Shown here: one piece after another, positions 1-10,578 of the stretch
How positions within the stretch are numbered: position 1 is the first letter of the stretch
How the letters are laid out: each line of letters opens with the position of its first letter
Source: Hygrophila difformis
Taxonomy: Eukaryota > Streptophyta > Magnoliopsida > Lamiales > Acanthaceae
Direction of reading: 5' to 3'
Assembly (NCBI GenBank): GCA_030278955.1
Contig: JAOANR010000002.1
Span: 17,161,672 to 17,225,671, forward strand
Length of the DNA stretch: 64,000 bases
The notes under the pieces: model-generated
Seen by the model: only the letters and a program-made list of their open reading frames with translations
The model's database searches: none
What the model was told of the DNA's origin: nothing
Translations under genes and position numbers: made by a program

Positions 1-1237
1 TATTACCTCTCAACAGTAGCGGGCTGTCCACTCAGGATTCTGAACAGTAGTATTGTTACCACTCAACACAATAATTTTTAATTGTTAGCAGTGTGTAATT
101 GTGCTCATTTTTCAATAGTGGCAGGGCAATTTCTTATTATATATTACTGTTTGCCTAGCACTTCAGATTGTTGTCTTGTATATATAACCAACTAATTAGT
201 ATTAAACAGTAATATAATCAATTTGTCCATTGGAATGTGGGCAGGGCAATTTCTTAGTTTGATGCTACATATATCTATATCTAGAAGTATTATTTTTCAT
301 AGGAGTATTATTGTTAGTATAGGAGTATTGTTGATCTATTTGTAGTTCTACCTAATTTAATGGTACAGACAATCAATTTTTAATATGATTAGCTTGTATA
401 TTTAAGTATGTGAAACATATATAATTTTATTAGGAAAAATAAATTAAATGGATTTATTAAAGATGAAGTTTTTATGGAACAATGTAAGGGCACAAAATAT
501 CATATTTCGGGAACAAGTGAACTTACTTAGGAGTAGTTCCTTTGGCAGAAATAAGTGATCTGGACTGGTGGATTCGTTGATTGTGGGCAGTTTTGGTTTT
601 GCATTTGACAATATTAGCCATCTTGATAAGGCGATGATGCACATGATTTGGCAAGAAAAACAAGTAAATTACAATTTATCTATTTATTTATTTGCTTTAC
701 TGAAAGGGCTGAAGGACAATACCGGAGAAACATAGCTCTTATCAGTTGTGAACTTTTAAAGGTCTGGTTTTTTCTCTTTAACCTGTAAGTTGGATCCAGC
801 ATTAAGTAAGAAACCATGGCATACAAAACAGAATTTAGAAGACGCTGAAGTGAGAACAAACGATATTACATGTAAGAAAAGTTTAGTGGACAAGTTATGC
901 AAAGTCATGTTTGTATGTTAGATATAAGAGCTTGAGGAAACAAATTAGTAGGTGATATTACAGGCTTGTTTCATCGGTATCCAGAATTCGGTTTCCAGCA
1001 TGCACCTTTGGTCAGAGAAATTTATTTCAGTGAATGAAAAACTTCAAACCAATCCGAAGTTACCTGTTTCAAATCCATTAGAAAGTGCCGAGAAATAACT
1101 GTTCGTTTATTATGAAATGAAATCAGCAAACTCCGAAATATCCACTTAAAGAACAGAATTCAAATTTTAATATCCAATTAGTGCAATAATTGTTCACTCA
1201 TTGAGTAATCTGTGCAGAGAGAGAGAGAGAGACTTAC
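1..1237. other. No gene recognised; intron or flank of kinase gene
   Basis: AT-rich sequence without a convincing coding exon on either strand. It lies beyond the donor site of exon 3 of the minus-strand kinase, so it is either intron 3 of that gene or sequence at a truncation point. The 16-mer GCAGGGCAATTTCTTA occurs at 121 and again exactly 120 bp later at 241. I looked for the next kinase exon (the family continues with a TG-(I/V)-PNLKWFG-like segment) and did not find it. Confidence 0.5.
1216..1232. repeat. (GA)n microsatellite
   Basis: About eight GA dinucleotides lie just inside the intron after the exon 3 donor. On the kinase coding strand they read as a (TC)n pyrimidine run. Confidence 0.8.
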
Positions 1238-1762
1238 TTCCGCCCTGTAGAAGCATGTAGATTTTTGACTCATAGTGAAATTGGGGATGTTTGGTCTTAA
1301 CAGACTCCTGGAAAATGTAGTTGCAATATGAGATGACAAGAACAAACCAATGTCCGAATACAAACCAACAATTCCAGTAAATTACCAGGATTTTTAATTT
1401 ACTTCTTATCTCAAGCCCTCATGTTAAGAACAGTTTTTGTTTGACTAAATGGAATGATATTGTACAAGCTGATCACAAACACTGATAGTGCAGAAATCAA
1501 GCTATATCATGCAAAGAGAACTAAATTGAGCTGCATACCAACTTAACAGCAACTTCTTCTCCATTATGTATGTTGACACCTGCGAAAACGAATGTATAAA
1601 AATCAACTACCATCACAAAAATATAATAACGATAAATGGAAACAAATTAAAATTCCAATACCCAATATAAACAAACGAAGGATTACCTAAATAAAGTTTA
1701 CCAAATGAACCACTTCCAATTTTCCTCCCAAGCTTGAATTTCCCACCCACAATATGATCCAT
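1238..1762 (-). CDS. Casein kinase 1-like Ser/Thr kinase, first three coding exons (partial)
   Basis: Seen: three minus-strand exons with GT/AG borders and matching phase: 1687-1762 (76 nt, ATG at 1762), 1539-1579 (41 nt) and 1238-1307 (70 nt), together 62 codons. Exon 1 opens [15 protein letters not shown], followed by the glycine-rich ATP loop [11 protein letters not shown] (residues 16-26, completed across the splice). Exon 2 gives [12 protein letters not shown] with the ATP-binding lysine at residue 38. Exon 3 gives [15 protein letters not shown] and ends LLQGG. Known: this is the canonical N-terminus of plant CK1-like (CKL) kinases, about 400-480 residues, which act in light, hormone and plasmodesmal signalling. 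The catalytic loop and C-lobe are absent from the window. The gene either continues left of base 1 through an intron longer than 1.2 kb or is truncated. Borders are clean and no stop is seen. Which CKL paralogue it is cannot be told. Confidence 0.85.
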
Positions 1763-2860
1763 GGCAATCAACTCAATTCAAAAACTTCGAAATTCCAAAA
1801 CTTCCTCAGAGCTTCAACAAACCTCCTCTAATGACACCAAAATACAACAGAATAATCGCCAATTTTGGGTTCCAAATATCTAATCTACAGATCCAAACTA
1901 ATGAACTCAGAAATGCCCCACCTCCCCTCAACCTACATCCTTTGCAAACCCTATTAGGCAAACTTTATCCCCAACCTACTCAGAGGAAGTAGTCGAACTT
2001 TAATCTCCGACCTTTACCGGTTATCCTGCGAACAAAGTTTATTTTTTTTGCTAAGACCGTATCACATTTTGGGCAATCCAACGCTGTTCAATCAGTCGGT
2101 GTTGCAAAAATCACCTTTTGCTCAACCTATGTGCACTATGCTGTGAACTTCCAAACCAGTAAAGAAGAAAAGGCTGACATTTTGCTCTCAATTGTCACAC
2201 TTGCTAACAACCTTACACCTCAGACCAACAAATCTATCACCACAAAAGTAAAATGTAGATTTAGTGGGAGTCAGCCTGCTTTTAACTCCTGAAAATCATC
2301 AGAGGAACAAAGCTAGAACAATTCATAGCATAAACTCAATCCAGCAGAAAATTATGAGGAAATAACCAAATTCTCAGTTTGAGCAAAGTCCAATTTCTGA
2401 TAACCAAATCACTAAAATTCTCCAAATAGCAATGTCGACCTATAGGGCTATACACAGTTCAGAATTAACCCACGGTAGATTGTGTACACCAATTCATTAA
2501 AATTTACACAAAATTATAACGATCAATTCATGAACACTCATTCTCCAAAGGCAAGCTGAAATTGAAAGGGCGAATGAAGCAAGGACATACCGAGCAATTC
2601 TAGAATGCAATTCTAGAAGCTGAAATTATGCAATTCCTAGGGCTGGCCACAGAATGTCGCATGGCGATCAATACAGGAACTCATAGCAAAATACTAACAA
2701 AGCTAACAAAAAACCCAGAAACCCATAGCGAAACCGCTGCAAAGGCAACAAGGAAGCCCATAAACCCAGAAGGCTTCAACCCAAGAAAGGCAACAAGTAA
2801 TTCAAATTAAAAGCCCGAAATCCCCAAATTCAAAGAAATCATAGGCTCCTACAGAAAATC
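1763..2860. other. Upstream region of the kinase gene
   Basis: This lies 5' of the minus-strand kinase ATG and should hold its 5' UTR, any leader intron and part of the promoter. No coding exon is recognised. Small ORFs here (for example 2628-2810) have no recognisable features. Transcript ends cannot be placed from sequence alone. Confidence 0.4.
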
Positions 2861-3100
2861 CCCAAATTCAACTGATGAACAACAAATACATACCGGAAGT
2901 TACCTGCGGTGGATGAGCCAACGCGAGGCGAAATATCAGACGAGCCAGAGGCAACGGCCGCGCAACATCTGCCTAAGGCCCCCCAAATTCAAAGATGAAC
3001 AACAAATACATACCGGAAGTTACCTGCGGTGGAGGAGCCGACGCGAGGCGAAGTATCAGACGAGCCAGAGGCAACGGCCGCGCAACGTCTGCCTAAGGCC
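2861..3100. repeat. 120-bp tandem duplication upstream of kinase
   Basis: Two adjacent copies (2861-2980 and 2982-3100) share an exact 120-bp register from 2881/3001 and differ at only a few bases. Each contains CATACCGGAAGTTACCTGCGG; on the kinase strand this reads as an AG acceptor-like CGCAG followed by two GT donor-like sites. Each copy may therefore carry a short leader exon, but this is inference. Confidence 0.85.
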
Positions 3101-3445
3101 TGAAGTCGTTGGGCCTGCAAGCGAAAAGAATCAGAGAGAAGAAATTTGAGGAAAATGAGCGGTGTAATTTCAATTTAGGGAAGATGGAATTTCAGAAGGG
3201 CGCATTGACAACGGAGGTGGCTACCGACGGCGATTGGGTCACGGCGACGAGACGATGGCCACGGTAGACGATTGGCGAAGGACGGCGGCGACACGAGCGC
3301 GGAAGCGGCAAGGGCACGCTCTCGGACGTAGACAAAAGCAAGAACAATGCGACGACGATAATGAGAGGAATCGAGCTGTGAAATTGAATAAGTGCACAGG
3401 GAGGGGTAAAATGGACCGAATGAGTCGATGATTACTGTTCAACAT
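3101..3445. other. CpG-rich segment, possible kinase promoter or first leader exon
   Basis: GC and CpG content rises sharply against the AT-rich surroundings, at the distal side of the 120-bp duplication. ORFs of 65-68 codons overlap on both strands (3234-3431 plus, 3239-3445 minus), which is typical of a CpG-rich stretch rather than proof of coding. A role as the 5' end of the kinase transcription unit fits by position but is unproven. Confidence 0.3.
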
Positions 3446-4391
3446 TTAGGTACTATTCATGACCAGTGATGCATATATAAATATTAGATATATATATTTA
3501 AGATATGTAATCTTGTTGAATCCATATACTCCGACAATCGACATGGTTTGTAATAAGAGTGCGTTAGTGATAACACCGTGTCCTTTCGTGGCACAAAAAA
3601 TAGGGTATTGCATTATTAAATTTATCTCATTATATCACTTAAATTTTTTTTTTTTTCTGATGGCATAATACACGATGTGTTTAGATAATTAGACCTATGA
3701 GTTGGTCATGCAATTTTATCTTCTTTAATTACTACTAGTATTGAAGACATGGGCGAGGAAGTCATGTCGTCGCCTTGGTTGTTGCCCCTTTCCTCACCCA
3801 TTTTCTCACCGTTTCCCCACTCATTTCCGCGCTCATTTCATCGCCTTCGTTCTCGCTCAGTTCCTCTCCCCGTATGAGGAAATGCTCGACCAACATGGAA
3901 ACCCGACGATGATCCAGGCGACGATCATATTTCGTCAACTGTGTCCTCACCTTCAGGCCTAGGCGAGGACTTAGGTGAGGAAACTGTGTCCCCACCTTCC
4001 AACACTTTGTGAAATATTTAAATATTAAATTACTTAAGTTTACAAAATTAATATGGATTAGGAATTCAAATCAATCAAAACAACAAAGAGAACTTTGAAA
4101 ATTTCTTGCCAAATACTTCCTCCGTAATTGAATGTTGTTAACGTTTGCATAGTAAACACTATTCATTGAGTAACTTTAATTCGACTTTTAACATAGTTAC
4201 ATAAGATAAAATATAGTCAAGTGAGATGTTGTTGGATCCGTCTAATCACATTATTTTAGAATATTAAACTTTTATAATTTTTTACTTTTATAAAATTTGA
4301 GATATCAATCGTTAAACATTTGCATTGGATTGCGTGAAAACATGAAATGTTAATATCATTAAATTACGGAGGGAGTATACAACATTTTCAG
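3446..4391. other. AT-rich intergenic DNA with a GC-rich block
   Basis: Mostly AT-rich, with no gene recognised. A denser block at about 3741-3995 is rich in TCCTCA/TGAGGA words and has short ORFs on both strands without recognisable motifs. It could be a fragment of an unidentified repeat. Confidence 0.4.
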
Positions 4392-4562
4392 GGGGCGTTT
4401 GGTTCGGGGGATCCAAGATTATTTTCTTACTGACTAGGAAATGAAACACGCCCATGTTTGGTTGGGGGCACGTTTCATGTGGAAATATCACATTCCGACC
4501 CACCAAAGTGGGAATGTTAAGGGTTTTGGGTGGGAATGTGTTTCCCACCCAATAGTAAAGTA
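4392..4562. mobile_element. Possible MITE fragment (GGGCGTTTGGTT type)
   Basis: The stretch begins with GGGGGCGTTTGGTTCGGGGG, a word common at termini of plant MITEs, and repeats a similar TGTTTGGTTGGGGG word about 60 bp later. No matching inverted terminus or target duplication was found on the right, so this is a fragment at best. Confidence 0.3.
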
Positions 4563-5978
4563 TTCTTAGACTACCGTCCATATTTTGCCTATTTTTATAT
4601 TAATTTGTCTTTTATACTCTCAAATTTTATACTTATTTTATTTTATAAATTTGGATATTTTTATTCTAAAAATAATAAATATATGAAACTTAATTTTAAA
4701 AATTAATTGAAAATTTTTAATTTTTTAAATATATATTTTCATATTTGCTTAAAATTTATTTATTTTTATATATAAAATAAAAATAATGGAGTAAGAATTT
4801 AGTGACATTAAATTACTAATTATTATACAATAAATTATATATAAATTTTTTTTCTATATTTTAAAAATAAATCGGTTTAAATATTATAATTTTATGTTTA
4901 TATTTATACTTTATTTTTTCAACATAATTACTAATTAATTATATAATATATTTTTGAGTTTAATTATTTATTTAAATTGATATATATTTATTTATTTATT
5001 TTAAATTTAAATATTTATTTTAATTAATTTTATATTACACATTTTATTTTATCTTCAAATTTCATTATTGAATTTTTATTGTTCAAATTAAAGTTGTAAT
5101 TTAATTATTTCATTCTTAATTTATTAATATTTTTACTTTTAATTTATTATTTATTTTAATTATATATATATATATATATATAAGATATTACAATAAAAAA
5201 CATGAAATGTGACTTACCAAGATGACATATGTATAGACTTTCATTTTACCAACACGGGTTCGCGACTCCTTTGCAATTTGGTGAATGTGTAAGCTTGAAG
5301 TTGAAGAAGTGGGTTGTAGTTGGTGATGGATATGCAGGGATGATATAGGTTTAGTTCGAGCCCTCCTAGAATAAAAATTTTGCACATTTGAGGGTTTTTA
5401 GAGACCGAAAATTTGGTTAGTAAGCTAATATAAAAATATATAAGAAATATACATATAAACATTTTGTTTTTTTTTGCACATTCGGTTCCATCGATAACTC
5501 GTCATTATTATTTTCTTTAAAAAGAGCCAACACCAAAATAACATAACTATTCATTAAATGGGTAAATAAATAAACTTTTGGGCAAAACGTATTAAAACTA
5601 AAACTTAAATAACCTCTGGCAGACCATATTTCTGTAAACGGAACTAACAAGATAATACTGAGTACTCCAAAAAATAAAATAAAAAGTGATAAAATTTATT
5701 GACTGACAACACGCATTGATTAATCACATGTGAAAGCAAGCAGCGACCTCTGCCCGTCCCCATGGTGAGGGGCAGCCCGTATGGCAACGGAATGTTCCCA
5801 GGCGGCGGGCGGCGGCGGATTCAAAGGTGGACACAGTGGAGGAGGGTATTGAGGTGGTAGCTGTTAGCATGTTACAAGTGTGGTTGGTGAGTGCATATGT
5901 CTAAGGAGTGTCAACAGGCAGCAAGATCAAGTACTTGAAGTCTGGAATTCGAAGTCTGGAATTCCCAAGTGTGGTTTC
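4563..5978. other. Very AT-rich intergenic DNA
   Basis: Long runs of A and T (about 4580-5180), then mixed sequence without a recognisable gene. Near 5940-5964 the word GAAGTCTGGAATTC is repeated in tandem. A GC-richer stretch at 5740-5870, read on the minus strand, has a proline-rich open phase downstream of the small secreted ORF. It may be the 3' part of that gene or a relic. Confidence 0.4.
5161..5182. repeat. (TA)11 microsatellite
   Basis: Eleven uninterrupted TA units in an AT-rich tract. Confidence 0.9.
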
Positions 5979-6230
5979 TCACAAGGCACACGCAATAGTA
6001 GAGGGGAGGGTGCTCACGGCGACTGCTTTAACAGGGGCAGCATTTGACACCCCAGGCCGGCGGCAGGGGTAAGATCTAGGAGGGCAACTGCCCACCTGCA
6101 GTGGGTTTGCACGGCGAAGGGGTGGTGGTCGCACCGCCGCACGGGGAGGGGAACCATGTGGCACCGCTGCAGAAGCTGCAAGGATGGCTACGAAGATCAC
6201 TAGGATGACAGTGAAAGCTTTCAGAGCCAT
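5979..6230 (-). CDS. Putative small secreted protein, 83 aa
   Basis: I do not recognise the family. Seen: the protein begins MALKAFTVILVIFVAILAAS, a textbook signal peptide (a Lys, about 15 hydrophobic residues, then Ala-rich small residues). Cleavage is likely after the Ala run near residue 22. The mature part (~60 residues) is Pro-, Arg- and Ala-rich with a C-x8-C pair (SCPPRSYPC) and a third Cys near the end. A TATA box (CTATAAATAT) lies ~100 bp upstream on the same strand, which favours a real gene and this ATG. Inferred: a secreted proline-rich or signalling peptide. Caveats: the composition is GC-rich and there may be a downstream exon. It could be a pseudogene or an ORF by chance. Confidence 0.45.
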   Translation of the reverse strand: MALKAFTVILVIFVAILAASAAVPHGSPPRAAVRPPPLRRANPLQVGSCPPRSYPCRRPGVSNAAPVKAVAVSTLPSTIACAL

Positions 6231-6237
6231 TTGTGAG

Positions 6238-6325
6238 TGTTAGGTTATGAGTGAGTGAGTGTGAGGTTGTGAGTGAGTTGAGTGTGAGTTGTGAGTGAGT
6301 GAGTGAGTGCAAGGTTGTGAGTGAG
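6238..6325. repeat. GTGA-rich imperfect tandem repeat in leader
   Basis: Irregular repeats of GAGT/GTGAGTGA words fill the stretch between the TATA box and the ATG of the small secreted ORF, and so would form its 5' UTR. Confidence 0.7.
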
Positions 6326-6327
6326 TC

Positions 6328-6337
6328 ATATTTATAG
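6328..6337 (-). promoter_or_regulatory. TATA box for small secreted ORF
   Basis: Read on the minus strand the sequence is CTATAAATAT, a near-consensus plant TATA box. The expected transcription start would be ~30 bp downstream, leaving a leader of ~70 nt before the ATG at 6230. Confidence 0.55.
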
Positions 6338-6402
6338 AGGTAGGATGTGAACTTGTATAAAATTATCATAAACATGTTAAAAGTTATTGCCATCATTTAA
6401 AG

Positions 6403-6702
6403 AAAGCTAGTGGTTTCAGTCCTACCCAAAAAATTTAAGAAACAAATTCATTTTACAATACAATTTGAATTAAAGAGCCAATATACCATAATGTAATAAT
6501 CAACGAGACATATTGCCCATCCTAATGTACTCTTTTTCCTATATTGAATTTTTTTCCTCATAGGGATTTTTCCAAGTAAGATTTTAACGAGACACATTCT
6601 CTATATAAAAGACATCCAAGGAGGAGTATTACATATTATTATTAAAAGACATCAAATGGGGAGTATTCTTTGCGCTCCCAATTTTCTCAATCTCTCACAA
6701 CC

Positions 6703-6743
<41 letters not shown>

Positions 6744-7080
6744 GAAAGAGTGCTTGTTGTTTATTTTATGTTGTAAATTATTGTGTTGTACTGTATCTGA
6801 CGTTGTTAAAGTCTTCTCCCTCCTATAAATAATGTAGTAGACATAGTGAAGGATGTACCAATCTTTCTCTCTCTATTCTAAGCTCATGTGTTGAGCACAT
6901 CTCTTGTAAAATATTGTTTCTTTTGTAATATATTGAAGTGTTGTTACGGATTGTTGGGATCATTGTTGGCACTCCATTATTGTAAGTTTTTAATTTTGTT
7001 GACTTTGAATTTTTAAATACTAATTGCTTGATGTTCTAATGTATAGCCTTATAGGCTAAAACAATCATGTATAGCCTTTA
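6403..7080. other. Non-coding DNA upstream of the endogenous caulimovirid
   Basis: No gene seen. It holds a (TTA)13 run at 6703-6742 and TATA-like words at ~6601 and at 6823-6831 (CTATAAATA); the latter is followed by a CT-rich stretch. This may be the viral intergenic/promoter region, since it abuts the first viral ORF. However, no tRNA-Met primer-binding word (TGGTATCAGAGC) was found here, so that identification is weak. Confidence 0.35.
6703..6742. repeat. (TTA)13 microsatellite
   Basis: About 40 bp of uninterrupted TTA/ATT trinucleotides. Confidence 0.95.
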
Positions 7081-7512
7081 GTGCAAATTGCATTCAAACC
7101 CTTAACTTTGGAAAGATTACCAAAAAGCTTTCTTGCAGCTTTAAGAGATGGTAGAAATTTAAATTGGAAACAATCGTTAATGGGAATTATACAATCCAGT
7201 TTGGCTCATGGCCCAGTTTATTTCAATGATTATCCAAATTTACAATTATCTTTGTCCGATATTAATATACTTGATGCTTTAACATTAAATGTTAAGACTC
7301 ATGGTTATAATTATATTCCTGGAACAGAAATTATATGTATCTGCTATAGAATATATTACAAACCTTTATTTACTTTAAATCCTCATAAATTGATGGATAA
7401 ACCAAGCAATGAAACAATAATAATTGAAACAAATTTTAACAGATCTAATATTACTTTAAGAAGACCTATTAAATGGGAAGAAATAACTTTTCCAGAAAAA
7501 TTGGATAATTGA
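7081..7512 (+). pseudogene. Caulimovirid movement protein, partial
   Basis: An open stretch of ~143 codons, starting right after an in-frame TAG and without a convincing ATG, so the N-terminus is lost or lies in another frame. The segment with GPVYFND and an LTLNVKTHG-type motif resembles the 30K-superfamily movement domain of caulimovirids, which enlarges plasmodesmata for cell-to-cell spread. It ends at a TGA at 7510-7512. The following open stretch (to ~7867) lies in a shifted frame, so the original ORF is broken here. The family call rests on position and overall character; confidence is moderate. Confidence 0.65.
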
Positions 7513-7513
7513 G

Positions 7514-7867
7514 CATGATGTCCCTGTTCAACCACAAGTACAGGACCATAATAATATTATTGATATATTTCAGAATAATGAAGGAAAAATAAATATTAAA
7601 TTTGTTACAAATGCAAAATTACTACCATTCCAAAGAACTAATTCGACGAGGTCTTATATATCACCTATAGATTATAGAGTAGAATCTCCTATGCCATCTA
7701 GAGCATCTACATCTCAGATAAGAGAAAAAACTGATTCGGAAATTTATTCACCACATTCAGAAAAACTTTATATTAATAGAAAAAATATTGTTAAAGAAAT
7801 GAATAATCAAACTTCGAATAGAAATGAGTTTGAATCGACAATGTCGGAAATGGAATTTCCAATTTAA
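7514..7867 (+). pseudogene. Caulimovirid ORF1, region after movement domain
   Basis: An open frame runs between the movement-protein stop and a TAA at ~7865-7867, in a different phase from 7081-7512. It is rich in Ser, Asn and Glu, with no recognised domain. It most likely represents the linker between the movement and coat regions of the polyprotein, now out of frame with both neighbours. Confidence 0.5.
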
Positions 7868-8667
7868 TTTTATGGATAAAAAACAAATAATAGATTTCGG
7901 TACTGGTTCACCGGCCAGAAAATTATTTCCGAAGAATTCAAAGACCCAGGTTATAACCAAATTAGAAAATGGTTTTTTGAAAGCTTTAATAAAGAAGATT
8001 TGATAAATTTCCAGGAAGAATTTTATGAATCATGTAAGGAAAATAACGCTTTAATTCCATTCGCTTTATGGTTTATTAATACATATGTAAAAAATTATAT
8101 TTATGTAATTGAAAGAGATTATAAATTAGAAACGGGAAAAACTTATAAAGGTGTTTATCCTTCACAACAAAGTTTTCATATTGAAAAAAATGGAAAAATT
8201 CATAATTTCTCAGCCTTTTTCAAATTATTAGAAAATGATACACTTCCTGTTACAAGTAAACATATTAATAATATGTTAGAACACCAAAATTATACTAATT
8301 TATTCTTAAATATATTAGGAGAACTAATTCAGTCCCTACATAATAAAATAGAAATGATTATTAAAGCCATAAATGAAATCAAACCGACAGTTATAAAAAT
8401 AACTCCTGAAGTAAAAGAGGCTTCTCCTAGTTTTAGGCCTCCTCCAGACATATCTGATTTTAAAATTAGACCTATATATGAATTGGAAAATCTTTTTAAA
8501 GGAAAATTTGATAAATTAAGTATAAAAACTCTTGACAAAGAATTGCAACTTGAGTTAATTGAAATAGGGATCATAAAGAAATATTTCAAAATTAGATTAA
8601 TAAAATTAATACTAGATGGGCTGATAAACCCATTCAGAGTAAATTTTATTATAATAGACCTACTCCT
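7868..8667 (+). pseudogene. Caulimovirid ORF1, central region
   Basis: The longest open stretch here starts near 8000 and continues to 8794, but after ~8590 the viral reading moves to another frame (the coat-like reading at 8668). The segment is AT-rich, lysine/isoleucine-rich and has no catalytic motif. The corresponding caulimovirid region, between movement and coat domains, has no assigned function. The phase changes near 7867, ~8000 and ~8590 show decay. Confidence 0.55.
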
Positions 8668-9732
8668 ATGGATGTCTTACATGAAGAGTATACTGATACT
8701 ATTGATATCAGTTATTCTGGAAATAAAATATATGAGTGGAATATTGATGGATATTCTAATAAACAAATTTATAATACTGTTCATAGAATGTTAATATATT
8801 CTACTATTTGTAAAAATAGTAATAATCCTGATAAGACTATTGCATCAATGATTGTTGCTGGTTTTACTGGACAACTTAAAGGTTGGTGGATCATTTTCTA
8901 TCTCAACAAGGTAGAGATGATATTCTGAATACAGTAAAACAAGAAAATGGAAACTTAATAGGAAATGCAGTCTATATACTTGCTATCAATATAATAGAAC
9001 ATTTTACTGGAAGATTTAGTGATAATAGTGATACTATTAGAACTTTATTGCAAAACCTAAGATGTAAAACACTCTCTGATTTTAGATGGTATAAAGATAC
9101 CTTCTTAAGAAGAGTTATGGAATTACCAGAATGTGCGTACACATTGGAAATCAAAATTTATTGATGGACTCCCAAGCTTATTTGCTGAAAGAGTTAGAAA
9201 AGCTCTTAAGAAAAATCATGTGACTATCCCATATGAAAACTACACATATGGAGCTTTAATAGATAATTGTATCCAAGAAGGATTAGTTTATGTAATGAGA
9301 TAAAGCTTAATCAACAAATTAAAAGGCAAAGTCATGATGAAAGAAAACAATTAGGACATTTTACCAGCAATTTGGACTGGATAATCCTACATCTAGTAAA
9401 AATCATAAGCATGAGAAACATTATAAGATTTATAAATCAAAGCATAGAAGGTATTGTCAAAATCATATTGAAAAGAAAAAACAAAGAAGAGAAGAAAAAT
9501 ATAATAAGAAACCCAAATATTATAAAAGTAAAAATAAACATTGTAAGGTCTGTGGAAAATTTGGTCACACTGCAAACTATTGTTGGACTAAAAAAAAGAT
9601 TAATAATCTTGAAATACCAGAAGATATAAGAAATATTATAATACAAACTCTTCAAAATTCAGAATCTGAAAAATCAAAAATAGAATCATCAAGTACTTCT
9701 GAATCAGAAGAAGAAATAATAAGTTCTTAAAA
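8668..9732 (+). pseudogene. Caulimovirid coat-protein region with zinc knuckle
   Basis: Seen in three broken frames: a gag/coat-like core with WNIDGYSNKQIYN and, ~40 residues on, GFTGQLKGWW (8668-8928), then 8883-9164. A CCHC zinc knuckle follows at 9542-9583 (CKVCGKFGHTANYC), then an acidic Ser/Glu tail. Known: this order is the capsid and RNA-binding part of caulimovirid ORF1; the knuckle binds pregenomic RNA during packaging. Frame changes near 8890-8930, ~9160 and ~9300 break it. The reading runs up to the LTR insertion at 9832. Confidence 0.75.
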
Positions 9733-9826
9733 TAATGAAGACAGTTCTGATCAAGAATCAGAATTATAATGTGAACCTTGTAAACTAGGACAAATCTATC
9801 CTAAAGAGTTAAATAAAATATATGAT

Positions 9827-9831
9827 ATTAA
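9827..9831. repeat. Target-site duplication ATTAA (left)
   Basis: ATTAA flanks the insertion 9832-12639 on both sides (9827-9831 and 12640-12644). Removing the insertion and one copy makes the viral frame continuous across the site. Confidence 0.8.
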
Positions 9832-10316
9832 TGTAACACCCCGGATTTGATAACCCAGGCCGGGATGTCACCGCCACACCTTCCCAAGGCTAAGTTGTAC
9901 CAATACTTAAAAATCATTTAAAATCATTCAATAAATGCCCGAAGCTAAAATCGGAATAAAGTTTACCATGCATAATTTAAAACAGTGCGGAAGCTAAAGG
10001 GCCAAACACGGCCAAACATGAGTTTGGAGTCGTAGAAAGAATTTAAAACAAGTGTGACAAGTCTTCGGAAATTCCCATCCCAAATGTAAATGCCATGCGC
10101 TAATCTTCAACATCTGAAAAAAAATAGAGACAACATATCTATCAGTACAACGGTACTGAGTAAGTTAGTATATAGCATAACGAATTTTAGAGTTTTAGAA
10201 GAGAGATTTAAAGTTAGAATTTGAAATTTAAAAAGGAAGGTCGAGTAAAAATAATTCCGAAAGATTCTTACACTTTGCCATAATATATCATTGCTCATTT
10301 TTATCGAGAAAAACCA

Positions 10317-10578
10317 TTCTTGGGGAATCAAACCCACAAGAGCTCAAACATATTCTTTTACCAATGTTTCCATATGATCGAGGACCTCATTATTTCCAGA
10401 ACTCAAATACCTTCGTTTACCATTGTTCATTATAATCGAGGACACCTCGTCCTTGGGGAATCGAACACGAAAGAACTCAATATACATCCTAGGGAATCGA
10501 ACCCATAGGAGTCAACAATATCCTGGGGAATCGAACTCGCAGGAAAAACATACACCTTGGGGAATCGAACCCGCAAGG
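10317..10578 (-). repeat. Array of five tRNA T-arm-like hairpins in LTR
   Basis: Five copies of a ~22-bp unit (10317-10342, 10451-10473, 10488-10509, 10522-10543, 10555-10578), most written on the plus strand as stem + GGGAATCGAACCC-like core + complementary stem. On the LTR sense strand the core reads GGTTCGATTCC, the pol III B-box/T-loop consensus. Flanking stems differ between copies but stay paired: CCTA/TAGG, CCTG/CAGG, CCTTG/CAAGG, CTTG/CAAG. One copy (10451) is only partly paired. No A box or tRNA fold was seen around them. Confidence 0.75.

Noticed and set aside
444..644. 66-aa minus-strand ORF
   Set aside because: No motif, no splice context to the kinase gene, ordinary AT-rich sequence.
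975..1015. Candidate kinase exon 4 (minus strand CTGGAAACCGAATTCTGG)
   Set aside because: It superficially resembles the expected start but lacks an AG acceptor, does not encode the conserved PNLKWFG segment, and stops soon after.
10317..10578. tRNA genes
   Set aside because: Only T-arm/B-box-like words are present; there is no acceptor stem, D-arm or anticodon arm.
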